64,000 nucleotides of DNA from Sinotaia quadrata (taxonomy: Eukaryota > Mollusca > Gastropoda > Architaenioglossa > Viviparidae). The notes beneath the pieces were generated by a model, which ran no database searches, was not told the DNA's origin, and saw nothing but the letters and a program-made list of their open reading frames with translations. Both the position numbers and the translations under genes were made by a program. Below, in pieces: positions 23,544 through 35,500 of the stretch. Where the stretch lies: the NCBI GenBank assembly GCA_028829895.1, contig CM054178.1, forward strand, positions 101,050,058 through 101,114,057, written 5' to 3'. The stretch's first letter is position 1. The number at the start of each line of letters is the position of its first letter.

Positions 23544-26500
23544 GTATGTAAAGGTTTGACTTTATACATATATATAATATGTATGTAAAGGCTGGACTGG
23601 TTGCAGTGCTTCTGATAACAGTCATCATAAACATAACATTCATTTTGGACACCAGTCGTCGTTTGAATGATACAGCACCTCGCACAGGTATTATAAATAA
23701 TTTTACTGCAGTTATCCAGACAGTACACAATCACCTAACAGCATCTATGTAATAACTATAATGAAGGGGCCCAAGGATTTATACAAACAGCTCTTATCCT
23801 TTATAATGATTGGATTAAAACAATTCTCTTCTTTATTGCCACACTTTCATAATGATTAACAAAAACTGTAATACACTTATAATATATTCATGCAAGTTTA
23901 AGACAAAAGCAGATATAGTTGGCTAGAGTACAGATCATAATTTATACAGTGATGTGTTAATTTCTTGCCTGCTGATGACCAGAATGCAGACCATAAATGA
24001 TGCAGTGATGTGTTAATTTCTTGCCTCCTGATGACCAGAATGCAGACCATAAATGATACAGGGGTGTGTTAATTTCTTGCCTGCTGATGACCAGAGTGCA
24101 GGTCATCATTTCTCTTGTAGCAGTCTTCTCATCATACTTTAAGTGTGCCACAATCTGGGTTGCATATTGGCTACATCCATTAAAATTTGGTTTATCAGTG
24201 GAGTTAAAGCACAGTGAATCTATAACCTAACCTCCACTATTTAATTTTATTTGCTTCAGACAAAAATGAGCTTTTTTTTTTCACATTTGTTAAAGAAATT
24301 GTTTATTTTCTGGATGTATGTCACTACAAATACCCTTTACTTTGACAGAATATTAACTAATTGCATACTTTAAAAAATCTCTGGACAGATTTTTTTCATG
24401 GTGATGCAACATTTTTTCTTTACATTTTCATTTATTTATTCATTAGACACACACACACACACAACACACACATATTGATGACATAATGAAAAACCACAAT
24501 GAAAAAAATCATCACTAAAATATTTAAACTGCTATTAAGAAATAAATACATGTACATTTTAAATACAAACATTTTATTAAGAATAAAAAATATCACTATT
24601 TTAAATATATGTGATGCTGCTTGGCAAAACCTGGCTAAAGACACTAAATTAATTTTGCGTTACAGCTGTCTGATTACTCCCCTTTGATAGTCCAGGGGTA
24701 TGTACTTAAAAAATGTATAGTGAAAAAAAATCTGACATAGATATAAATTAAAAAAAATAAATAAATATAAGTTTCTGAATTTTAATAAATTAGAAAAAAA
24801 ACATTTTCGAATATTTTTAATTTTGCACTACAGCCATTTGTATTCTGATTACTTCCATTTGATAGTCCAGGGGGTATGTACTTTAAAAAAAAATTGTATA
24901 GTGAAAAAACTATCTGGCATAATTTTTTTAAAAAAATAAACATGAGATTCTGAATTTTAATAAATTAAAAAAACCTTTTTCGAATTTTTTAATTTTGCAC
25001 TACAGCCATTTGTATTTTGATTACTTCCCTTTGATAGTCCAGGGGGTATGTACTTAAAAAATTGTATTGTCAAAAAACTATCTGACATAAATTAATCTTT
25101 TTTAAAAATAAACATGAGATTCTGAATTTTAATATATTAGAAAAAATGCACTTGAATTTTTTTCACTTTAGCCCAGTTTTGACATGTAGCATCATATATT
25201 TAAAAAATATATAATTGTACAGATGGGAATATTCTAGATCGCTGACATATTTCAAATGTTCACTGTGAAGTAATATAGGTTTGCTTCACATGTTTTTGTG
25301 GCTGACTGTGAACTGTGTTACATGTGTAACGTTAGAAATTTATCATCAGTATGCATGATAGAGTTATTGAAAGTCCCTCTCACTTGAACATCAGCTATAG
25401 TTAAAATGATATTCAGATAATTCTATTGTAAAGAAAACTGATTTCAACAAATTTTAAATGTAGCTGCTGTTGATAAAAATAACACATGAATATGTTCCAT
25501 TTATTTCAAGTAGAATGATTATAAGAGTTTAGTATTAAAACAAAAATAATAAAGAACAGAAACAAAAAAAATAGACAACCTCAGGGCGAGTAAATTATTG
25601 GACCAATTTACAGCAAATCTAGCAACACTGAGTTAGTAAGTATTAATTTTGTTTAATTGTAGAAAATTATTTTAATTTGAATGTTTAACATTTAGAAATA
25701 CACTGGTGATTTGGGATTGTCTCTAGTGAGTTTTATTAGTTTTGACAGCATTAAGGCATTATCTTCAGCACCATTTACCAACTTGCAGTGAAAAATAATA
25801 ATAATTTTAAAGAAACCCTTAGGCTTATGTCAGTCTGTATATATTTTAATTTTTTTCTTTATTAGGTGTTAAAAATTAATATGTTTGTTGTATCATCTTT
25901 TTATGAGTAATTGCATTGTCATTTTACTTACTATATCTTAACTTGTCTTTACTGTATTCAATTTTTACTGTATCTTAATCTATCTTTACTGTTCTGTATT
26001 GATGCACATTTTGCTTGCTGTTGCTTGACGATTCCTCTTATTTGAGACATAAATATTATATATTTATTATCCTACTATATAAAGTGCTAGATCTCTGGCT
26101 GGGTCAAAAGTCAACATGTACTGATATTTTGTTCATTTGGGTTTACCACATTTCTAATAATTGTGACTAAGAAGGACCACTCTGCTGAATACATCATTGT
26201 TCCACTGTGTTTACCCTATTTCTAGTGGAGGCCATGGTCACCTCACGTATCCTTTTGTCAGTATGACGTTTTGTGCACAGTCCATTCAAGTTTGGAATAT
26301 ATCTTCATGAACCTGTTCTTATAGTCAATTATATGTTGCCTTATCAAGGATTTGATGGTCTTGCAATCTCAACATTAAAATTATTGACAGATCTGAAGAG
26401 GGAAACTAGGTGAAAGGTAGCAGTTTAACATTCACTAAAATGTGTTTACAAAGAAATATTTACCATATAAGTATACGGGAAAGCTATGATTGGGACTTAA

Positions 26501-29500
26501 TTAAATCCAACAAATACAAAATAATAAAATTACATGCAGCAGTTGATCCTTTTAACTATGGGTTGTTTTCTTCTAGTGTACTTTATATTGACCTTTATTA
26601 TAAATTATTAGCCTCATTTAAATAATATTCATCTTTATTTCCAGTAACATTACAGCAAATGAATTAAATGAATGTGTATGATTATTAGACAATTCAGACT
26701 CTTCAGTTTTGCCAGATAACATAAAAAATACAGACAATGATGGAAAGAGTACAGCTGGTGTCAAAGCACAGACAGTGTTGCTGGAAGTCATCTCCAGTAA
26801 AGATAAAGTCTTTGTATCTGTTGATGGCACCCCAGTAAGCAATTATTAATTTTTTTTCTTAGTTAACTAAACTTTGCATAATTGTGTAGTTCACAATATC
26901 ACTGATTATTTGGCAGAAATGGTGTTTGGTTCATTTTCTTTTGTGTCATGCATTGTAAATTTATAATGGTGTTTGATTTATTGATCAGCTCCAACCCAGT
27001 GTCTTTCTGATCTCAACCCATGTATTTAATATTTTAACATTTATGTTCTTTTGTTTACACCTGTGTTCTTTGTCTGTCTTGAAAATCAAGGCACATAGTC
27101 AACATTTTATTTTTTTCACTTTAAGGTCCTTCTACTTAGACCAGGGGTCTCAAACTCGCGGCCCGCGGGCCATTTGCGGCCCGCGTGACGATATTCTGTG
27201 GCACCCACTTGATATCAAAGTTTAGTGATAGTGCGGCCCGCACGTTTTTCTCACGCACCTTTAAAACTCCCAAGGTGCGTGAGAAAAACGTGCGGGCCGC
27301 ACTAGTTTTTGTCACCTGTGGGCTACCATACCTCAGGATGGTGACAGCAACAGTGTGTTGCCAAACTCGGTGACTTTCTTTCCCAAGCCTCTTCCATTTA
27401 GCAAAGTTCAAAAGCATCCAGATCTAGCAAGCTAATTCTATATAGATTATAGACCCTACAGGTCTACACACAGATGAGTGGTTTGGAAAAAAACAGAATT
27501 TTCATGTCGAAAAAGCAGGTGAATGGTTTAGCAAAGAAGAAAAATAGTAGACTGATAGAACAGAAAAAGAAGAACAGAAAAATAAATAAATAGAGGAATA
27601 CACAATCTAAATAAATAAATATGTTTAAACAAATAAGAAATATTAAAGTAAATAAATAATATACCAACAAAAAAGAAAGATTATATAAAAATAATTGCAA
27701 GTATAGTCTGTCCAGAAAAGAACAGTCAGTTTAGAAATAGAGTCAGCATATGAGGATGTGCTCTACGTTGGCTTAGCAAGGGTCAGGTCTTGAAGAGGTT
27801 TTATGAGTTGAGAGCAGAAGTGAAACCCTTCATGGAGAAGGATGGGATGGCTGTTCCTGTACTAAGTGATCCCAAATGGCTCATGGACTTAGCTTTTCTT
27901 GTTGACATCATACAAGAGCTGAATGTACTGAACAAGAAATTACAACGCCAGGGGCAGCTTGTCAGCGCAGCATATCACAATGTCAGAGCATTTTCCACAA
28001 AACTTGTGCTATGGAAAGCCCAGCTTTCTCAGACAAACCTCTGCCATTTCCCAGTATGTCAGGCATTCATGGATTCTGGCACACCATTCAGTGGTGAGAA
28101 GTATGTTGATGCCATTGTAAAGTTGCAGGAAGAATTTGATCACAGATTTGCAGAATTCAAGAAACACAGAACCACCTTCCAAATATTTGCTGACCCCTTC
28201 TCCTTCGATGTGGAAGATTCCCCTCCTGTGCTTCAAATGGAGCTAATTGACATACATTGTAATTCTGAACTCAAAGCCAAGTTCAGAGAGGTGAATGGAA
28301 AAGCAGACAAGCTTGGACAGTTTTTGAGAGAATTGCCCCTTACCTTCCCTGAGCTTTCCAGGATGTTCAAGCGGACCAAGTGCCTTTTCTGGGAGCACCT
28401 ATTTGTGTGTAAAGCTCTTCTCCACCATGAACTTAAGTCAAAATTCCGGTCCAAACTTACTGATGAGCATCTTCAAGCCATACTGAGGGTCTCAGTGGCT
28501 TCCTCCCTGAAGCCAAATGTGTCTGAGCTGTATAAGAGGAAGCGTTGCCTTCTCTGACAGTAGTGAATAATGATGCGGCCCAGCTTCACCCAGACTCTAC
28601 TTCCAGCGGCACCCGGTAAAATGAGTTTGAGACCCCTGACTTAGACAAACTGTGTCTTCCTAACTCAAATATAAATCTTCTTAACAGCTTTTAAAAGAGC
28701 TGTTTGCATCTTGGCGGTCTGATTGTTTATTACACTGTAATGCCATAGTGTCTGGATTGATTATCACCCAGTTAACATCCTCAGGTTAATGCTAATAAAA
28801 AGTTTAATGTGAGGCTTATTATAAGCATTTTTATTAAAAGTAAAATTATTATAATTCAGAAATGATTAGATAATTTAAAATTTAGAAACTAGACTTTAAA
28901 AGAAGGTGTTTAGGGTTGGCATAATTCAACATCTGATGCAGATGAACTAGGGTGCTAATCTTTTCTAGGCATAGCATATCACTCAATAACACTGAATCAT
29001 GAATATTAATAAATGTAACAATATTTCCATGAAACCATGTTCGAATAATTTTAATATCTGTACAGTCTTATATCCCAACACGCTGTTCAATAGATTATTG
29101 TCAATACAAATCACAGGATAGTTCTTATCAGAGAACAGAAATGGACTTATTAGAGATAAGCGATAATAATTTCTATGTAACCATGTATAGGTAAAGTCAC
29201 AGTAGTCTTTTCACACACATTTCATAACAAAGCCATAAGTTTATTGTTTATTGTCAATTCCATGTGCTTCCCTTCTCACGTTGAAGAGCACTGATTAGTT
29301 GCTTTTCTCTTGAGGCTAACCTGGGCATTCCTTTACCATATTAGCTTGCTCAAGCAGAACAACAATTGTAGCAATTTCCAGTAACTTACTTGTACCAGAA
29401 ATTGCTTGATGTAGTCAGCATACCTTGCCACCATACATTACATGAGTGCAGTGTATTCCTTACACTTACACACTGTAGTAGATACTTCATGCATCTACCA

Positions 29501-32500
29501 GTCATAGCAGTTTATAATCAGTAAACTAGGAGATTTCAAGGAAAGGCTGCTTTGTCCCTGTAAAATATAGTTAGGAAACAAACACCGAGTTTCCAGTTTA
29601 TTCATTTTTAACTCCATTCTTTCTTACATTCAAGTCTCAGCATACAGTTTCCTGCAACAGTATCTATTAGCCCGATACATGCACACAGCATAATAAATAA
29701 AGTATAATAGTTTATGAACAGGTTTACTAGAAACAATGTCAAGTGTTTGGCATACTAAACATGAGCATCTTAATTCACAATTTGTAGAAATACTGTAATA
29801 GTCTACTCACATAATACATCTCTACATAAAACACAAGTATAACATATCAGTAGGAAAATGCTCAAAGAATTTCTTTGTCCATTCTCTCTCAATCTGTCAA
29901 TTAACTCACCATTAAGCTAATGGACGCCTTTCATGACCGGACTTTTTGCCACACCAAATTCAAAGTTATTAGACAATAGAATTATCTTCAGTACATATAT
30001 TTTTGATCTCTGCCCATTGGTTGGTCTCATTCCCATAAATATTAACCATTGGATAATAAAAACTACTCAAACTGTTGGAACTGGTTTGGATTGCATCAGC
30101 AATTTCTAGCCTGTTCTCAACTCAGGTTGTTTACTCCAGCTCTGACACTTACAAAAATACCATCATAAGGAGTGCCCAAGGTCAGGTCACTTCAACAATT
30201 TAATAGTTTATATAACGATTAAGTCTAGAAATAGGGATAGGCAAATTTACTCCACCACAAAATGTAAATGATGTTCTATTGTATATTATAAAATAACTAA
30301 TGATTTTTGGTGTACTCTGCAATGTGAAATGTATCATACTGTTCTTTTGTATCATGCATTATAAAATGCATACGGGTGTTTGTTGTTTCATGCATTATAA
30401 AATGCGTATTAAAAGGTGTAATGGTGGTTTATTTTGTTGTGTATTAAGATTCATTGTTGTTTCATGTATTATAAAATGCATAATGGTGTTCTATTTTGTC
30501 ATGCATTATAAAATGTATATTGGTGTCTGATTCAGGTCCTTCAAGATGAAGGCTTTGAGACAAACAGAGGGATTCATGTGATTGTGCTAAATCCATCTAC
30601 AGTAAGTACAGACTGCTAATAATAAGATTATTTGGAATGTATACTTTATTGCAATCTTGTTTTCTCCAAGATGACTATTTTTAATTTGTAATAGAGTGCA
30701 CAATAAGCCAAATGTTTATTGTTGGTTTAGAGGCTGTTGAATTTGTAAATTACATGATTTTGGATACCCATTAATTATTGTATTGGATTGAGTTGTTCTT
30801 AGTTGTTCCTAGTTAAAGAAATTTGTTTTGTTAGTATTTTTTCATTACTTTAAAAAACAATTTGTTATGTCCAGTGCTTAAGTTTGTGTTTAGTAATAAT
30901 TTGTAGAAATAATTAATATCTCCATTGTTGATATTTATACAAAGAAGTACATTTATATCTCATGGATGGTATTTATACAGAGGAGTACATGTATATCTCA
31001 GTGTTAGTATCAGTACTCCTCTATAGAAATACCAATATGTACATGTACTCCTCCACAGAAATACCATTACTGAAATGTAAACATATACATTTTTTTTACA
31101 GAAGGATGGATGTATGGATCACTTTAATTGGGGAGGAGTGGTAGAAATTTCCTTCCATGGCATTAATACGAATTGGAAAATATAAATCCATATATAGTTT
31201 GTTGTTTATGGATACATGCAAATGAAGCAGTAATCAGACATTATTTAAAATTAAAAGAAATGGTATAACAGTGATGTTTATTATTTTGTTTTAAACAATA
31301 GAATTGTATATACATTTATTATTTTGTTTTAAAGAACAGAAATGTTATATATGGTTGGGCAGATTTGGTTTTTTTGTATATATCCATGCTGTTCGATGTC
31401 TTTTCATAATATCCTTTGTTCCAGTTACTTGTCGAGTATTTTTTACCTTGAGTGCTTTAGTAAGTTAAGAGCCTTTGTTTTAGTTTCCTGTGCATTCTTC
31501 AGGAAAGTATGAAAAGTTGTTTCAGAAATGTGAAGAGCTCATGTAGTGACTGTTGCATGCTCACATCTTTGAAACAGCAGAATAAAGATTATAACTTGTT
31601 TGCTTCCTCTTAGACATGCTACTACTTGAACTTCACTGTTTAGTCATGAACAGCATACTTCCAACAAATCAGAATCAACCTCCCTACCTCTCCCCCCAAA
31701 AAATAAAAATAATATATATACCTGAATGGGTTGTTCATTGGCAGTTCCTAACAACATTCTTGGTTGGATGTGCTTGCTTAATGGGTTATGCAGTGTATGT
31801 GGAGAAAATGGAAAAAAAGTAGCCACTGCAATAATTAAATCATATTATCTTTAAAATCAGCAAGTTTTAGTTAATTCATTGAACTTGAATGATCCATCTA
31901 TCCTTAAGTTGATAAAATTGAGTTAGAAATGAAACAAATTTCAGTGGGTGTAAGGGAATTTGAAAGTAGGATACTTGTGATTTAAAATGCAATAGATTAT
32001 ATCAAGAGACATCAAATTTACAATAAAAGGTATTTTATTTTAATTTTTGTAGGGCTGTTAACGATCAATGATTTCTTTGCAGATTAATCTTACAGCAATT
32101 AACGATTAATTAATAGATTAAAAAAAACAACTAAATTGATAACAAAATGACACTCAATTTTAATCCTATTGTTACTGTTATTGTTTAGTTCATTCAGTCA
32201 TTCCTTAGATTTTGACCAGTCTTTTAAGCAGACTAACTTCTTCACACTGTCAGGAGTTAAAGATGCATGCAATTTATTCACAATATAACCAGATGTGCTG
32301 AACAGTCTCTCACATGAAAAAGGTGTTGCTGGTATACATAAAACTGTGAGAACAATGCCAATTTTGGAAAATGACAGGCATTAACTTTCCACCAGAGCAG
32401 AGGATCTTGTGACTCCTGAATTTTGGGTTCTTCTCTGTACTTCTGCAATTCACTGTCAACAATGGAACTCACAGTTATGTCATCTCCAGACTCAGATTAT

Positions 32501-35500
32501 GAATCATTACAAGTCAGCATCATTCGTGGTTTCTTTTTGTGGTAGCTCTGGCTCTGCACTTTGACTGTTGTCCTCATCAATTTGCTCATCTGCATCAGTC
32601 TGCTTATTTTTGTTCAGCTGTACAATGAATAAACTTCCACACATGCTCTCTCAACTCTTTACTTATGCTCTTCAGACTTTTAAACCGTGGATCAAGAGTG
32701 CTGTTGAAGCTTTCAAGATGTCGAGTGATTTGAAGCATGCTATGTAACCAGCATCATCGTCATTAACATTCAAGCTCTTTGCTATGGTCGTCAACAATGG
32801 TAGCACACAGCTGCAGTTAATGTATTTTTCTACACCAAGGAACTCTGTTGCCTGGGCAAATATCTCCAAAACTGAAACATTTTTCTCCATCTTCTCCCAA
32901 TCATTTTCGGTCAACTTGGGTCCAGAATAATTGCGAGGATGATATTCAAGGTAGCTAATAATTAGTAGTCTGACTAACATTAAGTAAGTACTGTTCCAAT
33001 GAGTAGGAACATCCTGCTGCAACTTTCTAGGAGTTTTTGGTTCCCAGCTTGATCATGGCACACTTGAAGTTCATGTGGTATGTGATAAAATGGTGTCTTC
33101 GCTACCACAACAACCATATTACAAGCACTATCGATAACAGTGGCTTGCAACTTTTGAGTAAACTGCCATTCTACCACCAGGCTTATGTAAATTTCACCAA
33201 CGTTTCTGCTAGAAATGACGTTCCGTTACTCAAATACAGTCCAATGTAACTGATTGTAGTGACCTGTCGCTGTCAATCAATCCAATGTGCTGTTACACTA
33301 ATTTCGGAGAGAGGTACAAAAGTCACTCTTAATTGCAATTGCACTGGCTCTTCTTTCAGTCCAAGGCTTTTCTCTCTATCAATAATGCTGTTTATATTTT
33401 GTCTGGTAGGCAACTTGTATTCATCATTCTGAAGTGCAATACATAATGCCTGTTGAAGACCAGAATCATTAACTATGGATATTGGTCGACTATTACTGAC
33501 AGTCATTGGGCAGTCCTATTTGTAATATGAGTTTTGAGCTAGGCACTAACTGACTTGTCATGCCTCAATATAAATTGGCTTAATGATGTTTGCTTCAGTT
33601 TTCAGTTTGTCCACCAATAGTCTTCAACAACAACATGTTATATTTTGCTAGGCTTGTATGCTGTAAATGATATGTCATTGACGTATTTGAACCACAAAAG
33701 ATGAAGACTTTATCACAGTGAAAACACTATACCTTCTCACCATAAATAACTTTTTTATCGTCTACATGGTCACGCAATTTACCTTTAACCGGTTTATAAT
33801 CTTTCATCTTAGAATCGGACATTTTGGTGGTAAGAAATAATAACAAATAAAACTTCTGGTGCAACTAAATATCAGCATTGCTTCAGTAAGTAAGCAAGAA
33901 AATTAGTTGAAATTTAATCATCATGAAATAAATTAATTGATAAAATTTCTTAGTGATTAGTTGCAAGATTAATCGTTAAAATGGGCAGCCCTAATTTTTT
34001 GCTTTCTTCAATATTTTAACATTTACATACATAATGAATGAATCCTTTAGTGATCTACATCACATTGAACACATTTTTATATGTATAATATGTATACATC
34101 ACATTTTAAAGTTTGTATGATAGTTTTAAAAAACTCGCATGTTTTACACTTATTTTGTATTTATTTCAGTCAAACTGATTAGACAACTTTTTAAAATTTA
34201 TATTTTTAGGGCAATGTAATGTCCAAGCAAAAGTTTGGCAGGTTTTAGCTAATGTTTTTAGGCAGTGTAATGTCTATGAAAGTGTTTTTAATTAATATTT
34301 TTAGGGCAGTGTAGTGTCCAAATGACTGTTTTTAATTGCTATTTTTAGAGCTGTATAATTTTTGAATGAGTGTTAGTGTGTCTTGATATTTTTTTTAGGG
34401 CTAAGTCCAAGCAAGTGTTTGACTTTATTTGATGTTTTTAGGGCAGTGTAATGTCCAAGTGAGTGACTTTTTAATTGCTACTTTTAGGGCACTGTAAATG
34501 TAATATCCAAGTGATAGTTTGATTGTTTTTTTAATGAAATTTTTAGGGCAGTGTAATGTCCAAGCGAGTATTTGACACGTACAGTCAGCAGGAAGATGAA
34601 TCCATGGTACTGTTCCTTAATATGGTCAGCAAGGGTCGTATTATCATTTTTACCATCAAAGTGAGTTGCTTCATGTTTTTATTTTAAAAGTAACATTTCT
34701 TTCTTGTTTTTAAAAAATTGATATTTGCTTTAAAATTAACCCAAGAGAATATTATCATATTTACTATTGAAAAGTCATTTTTCTTTTTTATAATATTTAC
34801 TGTCAAAGTGAGTCACTATTAAAGTGAGTCACTTACTCAAGGTCATATCATCATATTTACTATCAAAGTTTCATTAGTCTTTTCTTTAATATAATATTTA
34901 CTATCAAAGTATTATTTTATGAACAGGTTTAGTGATAGTAATCCTGCTTATGTTGTTTACTGTTAATATCAGTAGAAATTATTTATCTTCTGATATATTG
35001 AAACTTAGTGACGAGGAGAGCAACTCCTACATGATTTCTTTGCATTTAACTTTCCCAAAGTCAGTTTCCTTCTTGGTCTCAGTTGCAAAAGAGAGATAAT
35101 TGAAGTGTTTCTCATGCTTTTGCACTTTCTCACCCATATGATAAACCCCTTCTTCTTTGTAAAGCAATCTTCTATGAATCAAAACTTTTCTCAATTAAAT
35201 AAATAAATAAAGTTTGCTTTTAGGGTGCTAGCCATTTCTTTCACCAATCTTGTAAGGCATTGTGTTTTTTAAGCCGTTTCTTTTTCTTTTTTAATCCTTG
35301 AGAGTCATAACTCCTTTACCATTATATTCATTTAGGTTGAATTGTTGTGACTTCTTTAAATTAAAGAAAAAATTAGTCAGCCAAAGTTTTAAAAAATGTT
35401 ACTACCAAATCAAGTTTTCCATTAGTTTATATTTTAACTCTACATACTGTATAATGGTATAATTTAGGTTACTAGCTGCAATTATGCCATGAGATATGTT

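Larger units (their letters stand above)
27142..28638 (+). mobile_element. hAT transposon (family A, copy 2) in intron 3
   Basis: Perfect ends CAGGGGTCTCAAACTC and GAGTTTGAGACCCCTG with the 8-bp duplication ACTTAGAC at 27134-27141 and 28639-28646. 1497 bp long, too short for a complete coding hAT. A possible transposase start (MSKKQ) lies at 27506; most of the N-terminal half is missing and only the C-terminal part remains open. Same orientation as POMGNT1. Confidence 0.95.

Noticed and set aside
23254..23734. Long minus-strand frames through the AT-rich array
   Set aside because: They are translation of the tandem array and AT microsatellite, opposite to exon 2 of POMGNT1, with Tyr/Ile-rich low complexity.
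27790..28557. A host GTF2IRD2-like gene
   Set aside because: The open frame lies entirely between the terminal repeats and 8-bp duplications of a hAT element, lacks an ATG and the N-terminal half, and has sister fragments in other copies.
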